Assembly: GCA_002717655.1 (NCBI GenBank)
Contig: PBAY01000052.1
Span: forward strand, 1-38,056
Reading direction: 5' to 3'
Source of the DNA: Phycisphaerae bacterium
Lineage (GTDB): Bacteria > Planctomycetota > Phycisphaerae > Phycisphaerales > SM1A02
Length of the DNA: 38,056 nucleotides
Shown here in pieces: positions 8,108 to 17,315 of this stretch. How positions within the stretch are numbered: position 1 is the first letter of the stretch; each line of letters begins with the position of its first letter. A model generated the notes under the pieces. It did no database searches. It was not told where the DNA came from and was given only the letters and a program-made list of their open reading frames with translations. The translations under genes and the position numbers were made by a program.

Positions 8108-8281
8108 ATGAGTTTGCTTCGTGTTCTGGTCTGTATTCTGCTTCCTCCGTTGGCCGTCATCGATCGCCCGATCATGGTGTTTCTGATCGTGTTGATGCTG
8201 ACCCTCCTTGGATGGATTCCAGGGATTATCGGGGCCATCTACTTCAATTCTCAGGATGCAGCTCCGGCAGACGGCCATTGA
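8108..8281 (+). CDS. Pmp3/YqaE (UPF0057) family small membrane protein
   Basis: A 57-residue protein with two hydrophobic helices. The first half reads LLRVLVCILLPPLAV, the characteristic LPP motif, and the second ends in LLGWIPGIIGAIYF, matching the LGWIPGIIHAIYV signature of the Pmp3/YqaE family. Members influence membrane potential or stress tolerance; the bacterial role is loosely defined. An AAGGAG SD lies 8-9 nt before the ATG, fixing the start. The phoD-like gene begins 13 nt downstream, so both probably form one transcript. Confidence 0.88.
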   Translation: MSLLRVLVCILLPPLAVIDRPIMVFLIVLMLTLLGWIPGIIGAIYFNSQDAAPADGH

Positions 8282-8294
8282 GGAGACTGGGTTG

Positions 8295-9650
8295 ATGTTG
8301 GATCTGATTCTGCCTCTGTTTGTCGCCTCAGGCCTGCTGGCTGCACCTCCGGATCCACTTGATTTCGAGGCAAAGCCCGTCAATCGGGTGGCCTTCGGGT
8401 CCTGTGCCAATCATGAAAAACCTCAGCCGATCTGGGAGGCCGTGGCGTCCTGGGCGCCCGATGTCTTCGTGTTTCTTGGAGACAACGTCTATGGCGACAC
8501 GGAGGACATGGAGGTTCTGGCGGCCAAGTATGGCCAGCTTGCAGCCAAGCCGGGATTCCAGGCCTTGAAGCGGAAGGCATCAGTCATCGGTACGTGGGAT
8601 GACCATGACTATGGGGCCAATGACGCCGGGCTTGAATACCCCATGAAGGAAGCTTCCAAGGAGGTCTTCCTGGACTTCTTTGAAGAGCCTGCCGGGAGTG
8701 AGCGCCGAAATCACGAGGGCATCTACACGTCCTACCTGCTTGGTCCGGAAGGCAAGCGGGTCCAATTCATCATGATTGATGCCAGAACATTTCGTACACC
8801 CTTGCTGAAGCGTGAGATTCCGGAGGCATACGAAAAGGGGTTCATCGGGCCCTATGCGCCTCGTGAGGATGAAGAGTCAACCATGCTGGGTGAAGCCCAG
8901 TGGAAGTGGTTGGAGGCTCAGTTGAAGATTCCGGCTGAAATCCGTCTGATCGGGATGAGTACCCAGTTTCTTCAGGAGTTCAATGGCTGGGAAGCCTGGG
9001 CCAACATGCCTCGTGAGCGTCAGCGTTTCATTGATCTCATCAGATCGACACGAGCCAATGGAGTCATCTTCATCAGTGGGGATACGCACTGGGCGGAGCT
9101 GTCTCGTGACGAGGAGCCGGATCTCTACCCGCTCCATGACCTGACCTCGAGTGGCCTGACTGAAGTCTGGAAGGGTATTGCTCCCAATCGCAACCGAGTG
9201 CTTGCACCATTTCTCGGGGCGAACTTCGGCACCGTGGAGATTGAATGGGATGACCATGATCGTGGCCCGAGGATTGTTCTGAGTATCCATGATGAGGAGG
9301 GTCAGATCGTCATCTCACAGGCGATCTGGCTTGATGAACTTGATTTCGATCTGGAGCCTGCTGATCCAGTCGCGCAGCGGATCTACTCCTGGAGCAGTCG
9401 CGGGGTCCTGCAGGCGACGTTTGATGGCGATCAGTTCACGGGAACCTTTGGCGGAAATGATGGAAAGCTCAGCGGGGTCCTGAAGGGACGTACGGTGACT
9501 GGAACGTGGTCCACGCCTGTGAATCAGGGGCCGTTCGAGTTCACCATCAGTCGTACCGGTGGCTTTATCCATGGTCGGTACGGGATTCAGGGCCAGGACG
9601 GGCCGGATTCAATGCCATGGTCATGGACTGCCAGTCCGAAGATCTGGTGA
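8295..9650 (+). CDS. PhoD-like alkaline phosphatase/phosphodiesterase family protein, secreted
   Basis: A 451-residue protein starting at the ATG at 8295, with TGAGGAGA just upstream; an in-frame ATG at 8208 lies inside the Pmp3 gene and is rejected. A signal peptide (MLDLILPLFVASGLLA) is followed by PhoD metallophosphatase motifs in order: VAFGSCANH (about residue 33), VFLGDNVYGDTED (60), GTWDDHDYGAND (102) and ISGDTHWAEL (about 268). These carry the expected metal-binding Asp, Asn and His residues. PhoD-type enzymes hydrolyse phosphate mono- or diesters outside the membrane using Ca and Fe. The C-terminal ~100 residues form a separate beta-rich domain (TFDGDQFTGTFGGNDGKLSG), perhaps for binding. 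Substrate unknown. Confidence 0.9.
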   Translation: MLDLILPLFVASGLLAAPPDPLDFEAKPVNRVAFGSCANHEKPQPIWEAVASWAPDVFVFLGDNVYGDTEDMEVLAAKYGQLAAKPGFQALKRKASVIGTWDDHDYGANDAGLEYPMKEASKEVFLDFFEEPAGSERRNHEGIYTSYLLGPEGKRVQFIMIDARTFRTPLLKREIPEAYEKGFIGPYAPREDEESTMLGEAQWKWLEAQLKIPAEIRLIGMSTQFLQEFNGWEAWANMPRERQRFIDLIRSTRANGVIFISGDTHWAELSRDEEPDLYPLHDLTSSGLTEVWKGIAPNRNRVLAPFLGANFGTVEIEWDDHDRGPRIVLSIHDEEGQIVISQAIWLDELDFDLEPADPVAQRIYSWSSRGVLQATFDGDQFTGTFGGNDGKLSGVLKGRTVTGTWSTPVNQGPFEFTISRTGGFIHGRYGIQGQDGPDSMPWSWTASPKIW

Positions 9651-9687
9651 CGCATGGACCGGCAACGGTCGGTATCCTCACCTGTTC

Positions 9688-10071
9688 ATGGAATTCATTC
9701 CCCACGAAATCGACCGAGATGTATTCGTCCTGATGGCTGATGGTGGCATCAACAGGGAGAATGCGCAGCAGTTCACGGATGACGTGGAGAAGATGGTCCG
9801 CAACGGATTTTCGAAGTTGATCATCGATTGTTCCAAGCTTGATTACATCTCCAGTACAGGTCTTGGCACGCTGCTGGTTCTTCAGCGGCGGATGAAGCAG
9901 GCCGGTGGTGATGTGAAGCTGTGCAGTGTGAAGGGATTGGTCGTTCAGGCACTTCAGATCATCAGGCTCGATCGAATGTTCGGGATATACCCTGATCTGG
10001 GACAGGCTCGACTGGCCTTCCGCCCTGAAGGTGACTCAGCAGCAGCAACCAGTGAGGATGGCGCAGGATGA
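9688..10071 (+). CDS. STAS-domain protein (anti-sigma factor antagonist type)
   Basis: A 127-residue protein starting at the ATG at 9688; the in-frame extension upstream lies within the phoD-like gene. It is a single STAS domain: DVFVLMADGGINRENAQQF, then KLIIDCSKLDYISSTGLGTLL with the phosphorylatable serine position at Ser55/Ser56, then GGDVKLCSVKG and QIIRLDRMFGIYPD. SpoIIAA/RsbV-type proteins release a sigma factor by binding its anti-sigma kinase when dephosphorylated; other STAS proteins act in lipid transport. No kinase or sigma gene is nearby. Its stop overlaps the SDR start by 4 nt (ATGA), suggesting coupled translation. Confidence 0.9.
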   Translation: MEFIPHEIDRDVFVLMADGGINRENAQQFTDDVEKMVRNGFSKLIIDCSKLDYISSTGLGTLLVLQRRMKQAGGDVKLCSVKGLVVQALQIIRLDRMFGIYPDLGQARLAFRPEGDSAAATSEDGAG

Positions 10072-10829
10072 CGGCGAACTTTGATCTCAAGGGTCGTGTG
10101 GCGATGGTCACCGGAAGTACGACTGGCCTTGGTCGGGCCATGGCCTTTGCACTTGCTGCCAATGGTGCCAAGGTGATCCTCAACTATGCGAACAACCAGG
10201 AGCGGGCGGAGTCCTGCTTCGCCGACTTCAAGGCGGCAGGTCATGAGGGCATGCTGATTCGAGGTTCGGTGATCGATGAGCAGGAAGTTGACCGGATGGT
10301 CGGCGAAGTCGAGTCGGAAATCGGAGGCGTGGACATCGTCGTGCTGAACGCGACGCCATCACAGCCGCAGCGGCCGATTGATGAGTACGACTGGGACTTT
10401 CATCAGGAAATGCTGGACTTCTTCGTCAAGAGCCCGTTTCTGATGACTCGTCGAGTACTTTCGTACATGCGTGCTCAGCAGTGGGGTCGCATCATCAACA
10501 TCGGTTCCGAAGTCTTCGCCCGAGCGACACCGAATTTCAGTGCGTATGTCGCGGCCAAGGGGGCTCAGAATGGCTGGACCCGAAGCATGGCGACGGAACT
10601 GGCGCCGCAGGGCATCACCGTGAACATGATTTCACCAGGCTGGATTCCGGTTGAGCGACATGCCGATGCGCATCCTGATCTGCTGGAAGCGTATCGATCA
10701 GCAGTCCCCATTGGTCGAATGGGTGTGCCAGTGGATCTGGCCGGTGCCGTGGTGTTCTTTGCCAGCGAGGCATCCGACTTCGTGACGGGGCAGAATGTCC
10801 ATGTCAATGGTGGCACAACCACTCACTGA
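10068..10829 (+). CDS. SDR-family oxidoreductase (FabG-like)
   Basis: A classical short-chain dehydrogenase of 253 residues. The cofactor motif TGSTTGLG sits at residues 15-22, NA at 94-95 stands in the NNAG position, Ser147 is in NIGSEVF, and the catalytic YVAAK has Tyr160 and Lys164. The C-terminal FVTGQNVHVNGGTT is the usual FabG-like end. Such enzymes reduce or oxidise alcohol/keto groups with NAD(P)H; candidates are 3-oxoacyl-ACP reduction or sugar dehydrogenation. It is coupled to the STAS gene by ATGA and ends 2 nt from the convergent symporter gene. The substrate cannot be told. Confidence 0.9.
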   Translation: MTANFDLKGRVAMVTGSTTGLGRAMAFALAANGAKVILNYANNQERAESCFADFKAAGHEGMLIRGSVIDEQEVDRMVGEVESEIGGVDIVVLNATPSQPQRPIDEYDWDFHQEMLDFFVKSPFLMTRRVLSYMRAQQWGRIINIGSEVFARATPNFSAYVAAKGAQNGWTRSMATELAPQGITVNMISPGWIPVERHADAHPDLLEAYRSAVPIGRMGVPVDLAGAVVFFASEASDFVTGQNVHVNGGTTTH

Positions 10830-10831
10830 AC

Positions 10832-12535
10832 TCAGGCCAGCCAGACGTAGAGTCCCGCGGTGATGAGAATCACGATGGTGCCGCATACCCAGACGTCCAG
10901 TGGAGTGCGGACGTCCAGTTTGCTGCGTGGCATGGTTCGTGCTTCAGGCAGCGGATACGCGGCTCTGAGGATCCACATGATGCCGGCAACCGAGAGGAAG
11001 ACCACGAGCAGATGGTGCAGGAATGACAATTCGAAGAACCACGTGGTCGATTCCGTTGTGATGAGCCCATCGCCCATTCGACAAATGCCGTAGATGACCG
11101 GCCCGAGAATCAGTCCGGTGATGGCGGAGATCGGCGGCATCTTCGGATCGATCATTCCCACGACAAACACGGCCAGAATCGGGGCCGACACATAACCATT
11201 GATTTCCTGAATGTAGGCGAAGATACCTTCGAAGGAAGAGATCACCGGGGCCCAGAGGCATCCGAAAATGACCAGGAAGATGGTTGCGATCCGGCCGACG
11301 CGGAGTTCGCCCTGGGAAGAGAGTCCCGGTTGCAGCCAGCGTTTGTGCACATCGATGGTGTAGATCGTCGAGGCGGCATTGAGTCCCGAGTTGAAGGTAC
11401 TCATCACGGCACCGGCCAGCGCTGCGAGGAGGATTCCCCGAAGCCATGGCGGAAGCAGTTGCGAGATCATGTAGGGGTAGGCCTTGTCACCCAGATCCGG
11501 CTGTTGCTCGGCATAGAGTTGCCAGGCCAGGATGCCCGGGATCACTACGATCAAGGGAAGGTAGAGCTTCAAGGCGGCGGCCAGCATGATGCCACGCTGG
11601 CCTTCGGCAACACTCTTGGCTGCCAAGGCTCGCTGAGTGATGAACTGATTCAATCCCCAGTAGAAAATGATGGGAATCCAGATGCCGGCCAGCAGCACGG
11701 TCCAGGGCAGATTCTTGTCATCGGAATCCTTGATCAGATGAAGTCGTTCTTGACTGTGTTCCGTGAAGGCCGACCAGCCGTTGAGGAATGATCCATCACC
11801 AACGGCACAGACCGCGAACCAGAGCACGATGGTTCCGCCGATCAGCAAGGTGACGCCCTGAATGAGATCCGTCCAGATGACCGCAGGCAGTCCGCCCCAG
11901 GCGGTGTAGGCCCCGGCGATGAGGCCGATCAACCAGATTCCCGCAAAGGTCGACCAGAAAGAGGCCTTGTCTTGCCAGGAGATCACTTCGCCATTGGCGG
12001 TGCGTTCCGCGACTTCAGCTGGCGAGAGGAGGCCGAACCAGTCGGCAAAGTGGTTGGGAAGATCAAACAGGGTGTCGATGGCGACCGCGCCGCCATAGAG
12101 GGTCATCGCGAGCAGGCCGATCACGTAGATGATCAGCATGTAGGTCGCCATGATCGAACGGGTCTTGGCGTCGTATCGGAACTCGAGGTACTGGGGAATG
12201 GTATAGATGCCCGCAGAAAGAAAGCGGGGCAGCATGAACCAACCGACCAGTACCAGCGCGGAGGCTGCGATCCATTCCCAGGCGGCAATGGCCAGGCCCT
12301 GTTCGCCAAAGGCCCCGCCGGTCATGCCCACGAAGTGTTCCGATGAGATGTTGGACGCAATCAATGAAATGCCGATCAGCGGCCAGGTCAGTTTGCGACC
12401 AGCAAGGAAGTAGTCTTCGGAAGTCTTGTTTCCTCTGGAGGCCCAGAGGCTCACAACGACCACGAAGGCCATGAAGCCGAAGAAGACGATCGCATCGGTG
12501 GCAGTCAACGACATGGCGGCAATGAGAGTGGTCAT
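10832..12535 (-). CDS. Sodium:solute symporter (SSS/SLC5 family)
   Basis: About 567 residues and some 13 hydrophobic helices. SSS landmarks include SEDYFLAGRKLTWPLIGISL (residues ~41-60, the conserved sodium/substrate helix 1), SAGIYTIPQYLEFRY, the helix AYTAWGGLPAVIWTDLIQG, and STFNSGLNAASTIYTIDVHK near residue 385, the sodium-site helix of SGLT-like members. It drives uptake of a sugar, polyol or organic acid with sodium. The start is uncertain: ATG at 12535, GTG at 12541 and ATG at 12514 are all possible, and no SD is clear. It is divergent from the DUF6797 gene, so it may share that gene's substrate. Confidence 0.93.
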   Translation of the reverse strand: MTTLIAAMSLTATDAIVFFGFMAFVVVVSLWASRGNKTSEDYFLAGRKLTWPLIGISLIASNISSEHFVGMTGGAFGEQGLAIAAWEWIAASALVLVGWFMLPRFLSAGIYTIPQYLEFRYDAKTRSIMATYMLIIYVIGLLAMTLYGGAVAIDTLFDLPNHFADWFGLLSPAEVAERTANGEVISWQDKASFWSTFAGIWLIGLIAGAYTAWGGLPAVIWTDLIQGVTLLIGGTIVLWFAVCAVGDGSFLNGWSAFTEHSQERLHLIKDSDDKNLPWTVLLAGIWIPIIFYWGLNQFITQRALAAKSVAEGQRGIMLAAALKLYLPLIVVIPGILAWQLYAEQQPDLGDKAYPYMISQLLPPWLRGILLAALAGAVMSTFNSGLNAASTIYTIDVHKRWLQPGLSSQGELRVGRIATIFLVIFGCLWAPVISSFEGIFAYIQEINGYVSAPILAVFVVGMIDPKMPPISAITGLILGPVIYGICRMGDGLITTESTTWFFELSFLHHLLVVFLSVAGIMWILRAAYPLPEARTMPRSKLDVRTPLDVWVCGTIVILITAGLYVWLA

Positions 12536-12704
12536 GTGCACATGGTGGCCAGTGTGTCTGCAGAGTGCAAGCGACCTGAAAACCTGAATGTTCAGGCCTG
12601 CCTCAGTGGCGGGAAGGCGCCTTCCGAGGGTTCAGGCCGTAGACTGCGATGAAGCCTTTTCTGGATCTTCCAGAAGGGGATCCGCTCTACCAAGGAGACA
12701 TCCC

Positions 12705-15700
12705 ATGAGCCTGAGTCACACCGCCCACGCACTTGCTGGAGTCCTTTTGTCGACGCTGGTCGTTCATGCACAGGATCTTCCGAAGTGGGAAGCGATGGAC
12801 TATGGCCCATTTCTTTCAGCAGCGATTGAAGTGGATTCCGGCAACATGGCCTACAAGGGCATCGCGGTTCCGCTCGGCGACAGTCCTGATGGCGACATGA
12901 CCATGCTTTTTGATACGGACCTGCTTCGTTGGGCAGCCGGGTGGCGAGGCGATGGCGTGGCCCTTCGTGGCATCGTCTATGACGGACCTCACGGGATTCA
13001 CCCCACGATCGATGGCGAACCTGACTGGGCTACGAATCAGGCCCCCGGTGCAAGTGTTGATGGAGAATTCGTTGATCTCCGTTCGTGGCGATATGGTCCG
13101 CTTGATCGGGAGCGACTCCACTGGAAGGGGATCCATCTTCGTGACGAAGATGTCATTCTCGAGTATCAGGTTGGTCGTACCAGAGTTCTGGAGCATCCCG
13201 CTCGGATCATCGACGGCGATTTGATGGTCTATGCCCGCGATATCGAGGTAGAGGGGACGGATCAGGAACTTCTGCTGGAAGTCATGAAGGCGCCACGTCA
13301 ATCTCTTCGATCGATGGAATCAATCGGAGTTGCATTAGCCGCAGAAGGCCCGGTCAATCTATCGACTCGATGCATTGGTGCGGTCATTGTTCGTGGCCAG
13401 TCGCCACTGATGGCGCTGGGTGTGGTGCAGGCGATTGACGGTCAGGCTCGACTGCTTCAGAAAGATGCCAGTGTTCGCCTCCAATTGCACCCTGATCGAA
13501 GCCAGTATCCGGTCTCGGCTCGCTTGTTCATGGCGAAAGTCGAGTCGATTGATGAGGTCAAGGATTTTGCTGTGATGTTGAACGGAATGAGCCCACCTTC
13601 ACCATTGCTGCCTTCATTGGCTCCGCTCGACCCGGATCACGTGGTTCCACAGGTTGAAACGGCTGGTGTTGTCGATATCGACTTCTTCTATCGCGAGGAT
13701 GCCACTCGTATCTCCTGCAAGGCGGATGAGGAGCCCAGAGACATCTCTCTGACGCAGGACCGGATCACCGGTATGGAAATCATGGACTTCAGTGGCAACC
13801 CGATGTCTGGGGCTGATGTCTCCGTGCAGGACGGGTATGTTCAGATTGAGTACACCGGTCAGTCTGCAGGTTCGCCGATTGCTTCATGGACCTTTGATGA
13901 AGGTACCGGTGATGCGATGCGCAATGAAACGACAGGCAAGCGGGATCTTGCGCTGGATGGCGTCACCTGGCGGCGTGGGATCAAAGGCCGAAGCCTCGAC
14001 TTCGATGGTACATCGCGTGCCCGATGGACCGGCGGTGATCACATGGACTTCATGCAGGAGGATCTCACTTTTTCCGCGTGGATCTACACCACGGCAGACG
14101 GCACGATCATGTCGAAGACCCGGCCAAAGGGAAAGTGGGTTCCGAATGGGGTGACGTTCTTCATTCGTAATGGGAGTCTTGCGTTTGATGTGGGATGGGT
14201 GGGAGCAGTTGAGGGTCAAGCTACCGTCGCTGATGGTGAATGGCATCATGTTGCGTTCATCTGGAACCATCAGAATGGTGAAGTGTCACTGTGGGTTGAT
14301 GGTGAGCGTGATGCCTTGGCTTCGCTCCCGCTTTCGGATTCAGTTCCAGAGGCCGAGGTGCAACTTGGATTCACAGCAAAGGATTTTCCTGCAACGACCT
14401 GGTTCAGCGGTTTCATGGATGGAGTGCAGATCTTCAACAGCGCGCTTGATGAACAGCAACTCATGCAGGTCGCAGCCAGTACTGGTACGCCACTTGTTCA
14501 GGCATGGTTGATTCGTGGAGATCTTCCCCTGGCCTCCTGGAGGCGAATGGGAAATGGAGAGATTCTTCTGCATCTTGATTCGGAGCCACAGGACTGTCAG
14601 GCGGATCTCTTGACCTGGCGTGGCCCCTCGTTCAGTCTCAAGGATGCCATCGCTCGATTGCATGGTGGGAAGCAGACTCAGCGGTCCGCCTTTGAAATCG
14701 ATGAGCTGATTCGTCCCGAAGAGAATCCATCCAATTCCTGGATGAGATTCGGAGCATTGGATTTTCTGCCCGGTCGGGATGCCATGGTCGCTTCAACCTG
14801 GAGTGGCGATGTCTGGCTCATCGAAGGGGTCGATGATGATCTCGACACGCTCACCTGGACTCGGATTGCCTCGGGTCTGAGCCAACCCCTTGGACTTCGT
14901 GTGCGTGGAGATGAGATCTTCGTTGCGGGAAGAGGGCAGATCACCAGACTTCATGATCAGGATGGTGATGAAGTGGTGGATTGGTATGAGAACTTCAACA
15001 ACGATGTCATGAACTCGGAACACTTTCATGAACCGGTCAGCGGACTCGAGACCGATGCGTTGGGGAACTTCTATCTTTTGAAAGCGGCTAGACATGCCAA
15101 GGATGCCTGTCATCCGCACCATGGCACGTTGATGAAGATTCATGCGGATGGTTCCAGAGCCGAAGTCGTGGCTTCCGGCTTCCGTGCTCCAAATGGGCTT
15201 GGGATCGAACCTGATGGGGTGTTCTTCGGTTCTGATCAGGAGGGTCATTGGATGCCGGCCAACCGTATCAACCGGATCGTGCCCGGTGGGTTCTACGGCA
15301 ACAACTGGACTGGAACGCCCGAAGAGGATCTTGACGCGTACGATCTGCCACTGGTGTGGATTCATCCGAAGGTTGATCGTTCACCTTCTGCTCAGGTACG
15401 AGTCAACATGCCTTCATGGGGCGATCTGAACGGCCGTCTGCTGGGTCTTTCGTATGGAACAGGTGAGGTCTATCTGATTCTCGAAGACGAAGTCGATGGT
15501 GTTCACCAGGGTGGTGTGGTTCCGCTTCCGATCAAGGTTCCAAGTGGGATCATGTCAGGCCGATTCAACCCTGCTGATGGTCATCTCTATCTGGCGGGAC
15601 TCGTTGGCTGGTCTTCCGATGCCACTGAAGACGGAGGTCTGTATCGCGTACGCTCGACCGGTCCACTTCCCGTGCTGCCTGATGAAATACGGGCAGTCAA

Positions 15701-16040
15701 GGATGGGCTTGTCGTCCACTTCACACAACCACTGGATCCAGCAGCGACTTCGATCGATGACTGGGATGTGACGGCGTGGAACTATGAATGGTCGGAGCGA
15801 TACGGTTCGCCCGACTACAAACTTGATGGGGGGCAGGGCCGAACAGTTCTTCCCGTCACGCAGGTGCTGTTGTCGGATGATCGACGGACCGCCTGGCTTC
15901 GCATTCCATCAATGGAGCCGGCGATGCAGATGCAGCTTGACTACGTGGTGCCTTCCGGTGGCAAGGAACATGAAGGCTTCGCGCATCTGACCGTGCATCG
16001 ATTGTCAAAGGAAAGCGGCCGTTCCCTGCTCAGCAAGTGA
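12705..16040 (+). CDS. DUF6797-type secreted protein with LamG lectin domain and sorbosone-dehydrogenase-like propeller
   Basis: A 1111-residue protein from the ATG at 12705, which follows AAGGAGA; an in-frame TTG or ATG 117 nt earlier lacks an SD and breaks the signal peptide (HALAGVLLSTLVVHAQD). The N-terminal third resembles DUF6797, a Planctomycetota/Verrucomicrobia family. Residues ~392-590 are a concanavalin/LamG module (ASWTFDEGTGDA, GEWHHVAFIWN, WFSGFMDGVQIFNSALDE). Residues ~665-980 form a PQQ-dependent-dehydrogenase-like propeller (GFRAPNGLGIEPDGVFFGSD, NRIVPGGFYGNNW). The C-terminal segment (WDVTAWNYEWSERYGS) is typical of the family, but no CxxCH haem site is present. It probably binds or oxidises carbohydrate outside the cell; the substrate is unknown. 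Confidence 0.82.
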   Translation: MSLSHTAHALAGVLLSTLVVHAQDLPKWEAMDYGPFLSAAIEVDSGNMAYKGIAVPLGDSPDGDMTMLFDTDLLRWAAGWRGDGVALRGIVYDGPHGIHPTIDGEPDWATNQAPGASVDGEFVDLRSWRYGPLDRERLHWKGIHLRDEDVILEYQVGRTRVLEHPARIIDGDLMVYARDIEVEGTDQELLLEVMKAPRQSLRSMESIGVALAAEGPVNLSTRCIGAVIVRGQSPLMALGVVQAIDGQARLLQKDASVRLQLHPDRSQYPVSARLFMAKVESIDEVKDFAVMLNGMSPPSPLLPSLAPLDPDHVVPQVETAGVVDIDFFYREDATRISCKADEEPRDISLTQDRITGMEIMDFSGNPMSGADVSVQDGYVQIEYTGQSAGSPIASWTFDEGTGDAMRNETTGKRDLALDGVTWRRGIKGRSLDFDGTSRARWTGGDHMDFMQEDLTFSAWIYTTADGTIMSKTRPKGKWVPNGVTFFIRNGSLAFDVGWVGAVEGQATVADGEWHHVAFIWNHQNGEVSLWVDGERDALASLPLSDSVPEAEVQLGFTAKDFPATTWFSGFMDGVQIFNSALDEQQLMQVAASTGTPLVQAWLIRGDLPLASWRRMGNGEILLHLDSEPQDCQADLLTWRGPSFSLKDAIARLHGGKQTQRSAFEIDELIRPEENPSNSWMRFGALDFLPGRDAMVASTWSGDVWLIEGVDDDLDTLTWTRIASGLSQPLGLRVRGDEIFVAGRGQITRLHDQDGDEVVDWYENFNNDVMNSEHFHEPVSGLETDALGNFYLLKAARHAKDACHPHHGTLMKIHADGSRAEVVASGFRAPNGLGIEPDGVFFGSDQEGHWMPANRINRIVPGGFYGNNWTGTPEEDLDAYDLPLVWIHPKVDRSPSAQVRVNMPSWGDLNGRLLGLSYGTGEVYLILEDEVDGVHQGGVVPLPIKVPSGIMSGRFNPADGHLYLAGLVGWSSDATEDGGLYRVRSTGPLPVLPDEIRAVKDGLVVHFTQPLDPAATSIDDWDVTAWNYEWSERYGSPDYKLDGGQGRTVLPVTQVLLSDDRRTAWLRIPSMEPAMQMQLDYVVPSGGKEHEGFAHLTVHRLSKESGRSLLSK

Positions 16041-17252
16041 TCATCGTGCACCGGCAGGTTGTTGTGGCTGTCCCCACGCCATCTGCAGATCACCCTCCTG
16101 GTAGGGGCGAGGATGAGTCAGTGATGAGGTGACCCGAGGGCGAACGTAGAGTTCGTCTCCGACGAATCGATACGAGGCACTCGTGCCTGTTGCGGTTTGC
16201 AGCACGGCGGGGCTGGTCCATCCATCATCTGTTTTCCGCACACCAATGAACTCGGTCGTGTAGGTCGCATCCGGTTGCTGGATGATCTTCAGCCGGATGG
16301 TTCGCCCATTGGAGGTGATGTCTTCCAGTTCGACCCCTGAGGAAGCATAGAAGTCGCCGCGTTTCATCGCCGGTATCAGATCTTCGGGTGTACAGGTGGC
16401 GGCACGGACCATCACCCAGCCACGGCCGGGAATGGACTGCAGATTCGTTCCATGGTGATTGTGCGCGTCATCCGTGGCCAGTGCATAGAGCGTTTCACCA
16501 TCGCCTGCTCCATGGGCGAGTCGCTTGACCAGTGCTTCGTCCCACATTTCATCAGTGGAAGGATGCGTGTCGTCACCATGGTTGTTGACGCTTCGATGGC
16601 CGTTGTACACCTCGAAGAAATGTTCACCATGGATGTCCGCCAGATTGTCGGCGGTCAAGGACCACACATAGTTGGGGTGGTTGATGTGGGCCATGACGGG
16701 TCGGTTGTATTCACGTCCATTGGCGATGATCGCATCGAGGTTGCGTTGGATGGTGTCCTGAACGGAATCGCCTCGCTGGGGAGGAATGAGTCCCTTGTTG
16801 TTGATCGCATTGATGTGCACTTCGTGTTTCTTCCAGCGATCCGTGACTTCTTCGCCTGGAATCAGTGTCATTCCTTCAGCGGCACAGAACGCCTGAAGTT
16901 CCTCGAGATCCTTCAGTCGCATTTCGCGTACGCCATCACGCTCGCGAACTTCGACCCAGCCCGGTCCGAACCGTTCTTCGATCTGGTCCACGTGCTCCTG
17001 TTTCAATGGAAGGCTGCCGGTCTCCCTGATGGGGTGCCAGCGTTCACCTTCCTGCATGATGTTGTGATCTGAGAGGACGAGAAAGTCGTAGTCGTGATCC
17101 ACGTACCAGGCGACGATCTGATCCGGTGCCGCATCACCATCACTCCAGTAGGTATGGGTATGGGTGTTGCCCTTGTGCCAGGAATGCTGATTGCAGCCGG
17201 CAAGCAGGACTCCGAGGCAGGGGATCAGTGCGATTCGAAGGGTGTTGTTCAT
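16041..17252 (-). CDS. PHP-domain metallophosphoesterase-like lipoprotein
   Basis: A 403-residue protein with a lipoprotein signal (lipobox LLAGC, Cys20). The PHP fold is evident: KGNTHTHTYWSDGDAAPD (metal-binding HxH at about residues 30-33), YDFLVLSDHNIM, EVTDRWKKHEVHINAI, RPVMAHINHPNY and YALATDDAHNHHGTN supply the conserved His and Asp ligands in order. PHP proteins hydrolyse phosphoesters using two or three metal ions; surface lipoprotein members are common in Planctomycetota with unknown substrates. Its stop abuts the stop of the DUF6797 gene (shared TGATCA), so there is no room for a terminator between them. It sits between carbohydrate-related genes. Confidence 0.87.
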   Translation of the reverse strand: MNNTLRIALIPCLGVLLAGCNQHSWHKGNTHTHTYWSDGDAAPDQIVAWYVDHDYDFLVLSDHNIMQEGERWHPIRETGSLPLKQEHVDQIEERFGPGWVEVRERDGVREMRLKDLEELQAFCAAEGMTLIPGEEVTDRWKKHEVHINAINNKGLIPPQRGDSVQDTIQRNLDAIIANGREYNRPVMAHINHPNYVWSLTADNLADIHGEHFFEVYNGHRSVNNHGDDTHPSTDEMWDEALVKRLAHGAGDGETLYALATDDAHNHHGTNLQSIPGRGWVMVRAATCTPEDLIPAMKRGDFYASSGVELEDITSNGRTIRLKIIQQPDATYTTEFIGVRKTDDGWTSPAVLQTATGTSASYRFVGDELYVRPRVTSSLTHPRPYQEGDLQMAWGQPQQPAGAR

Positions 17253-17315
17253 GGCTACATGCTACGTCAAGGCGGGGATCCTGCTCAGGAGTCCATCTGC
17301 GGGTAGGCTTTGGGC

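Noticed and set aside
16452..17072. 206-residue plus-strand frame inside the PHP lipoprotein gene
   Set aside because: It is antisense to clear PHP metal-binding motifs and has no SD or domain of its own.
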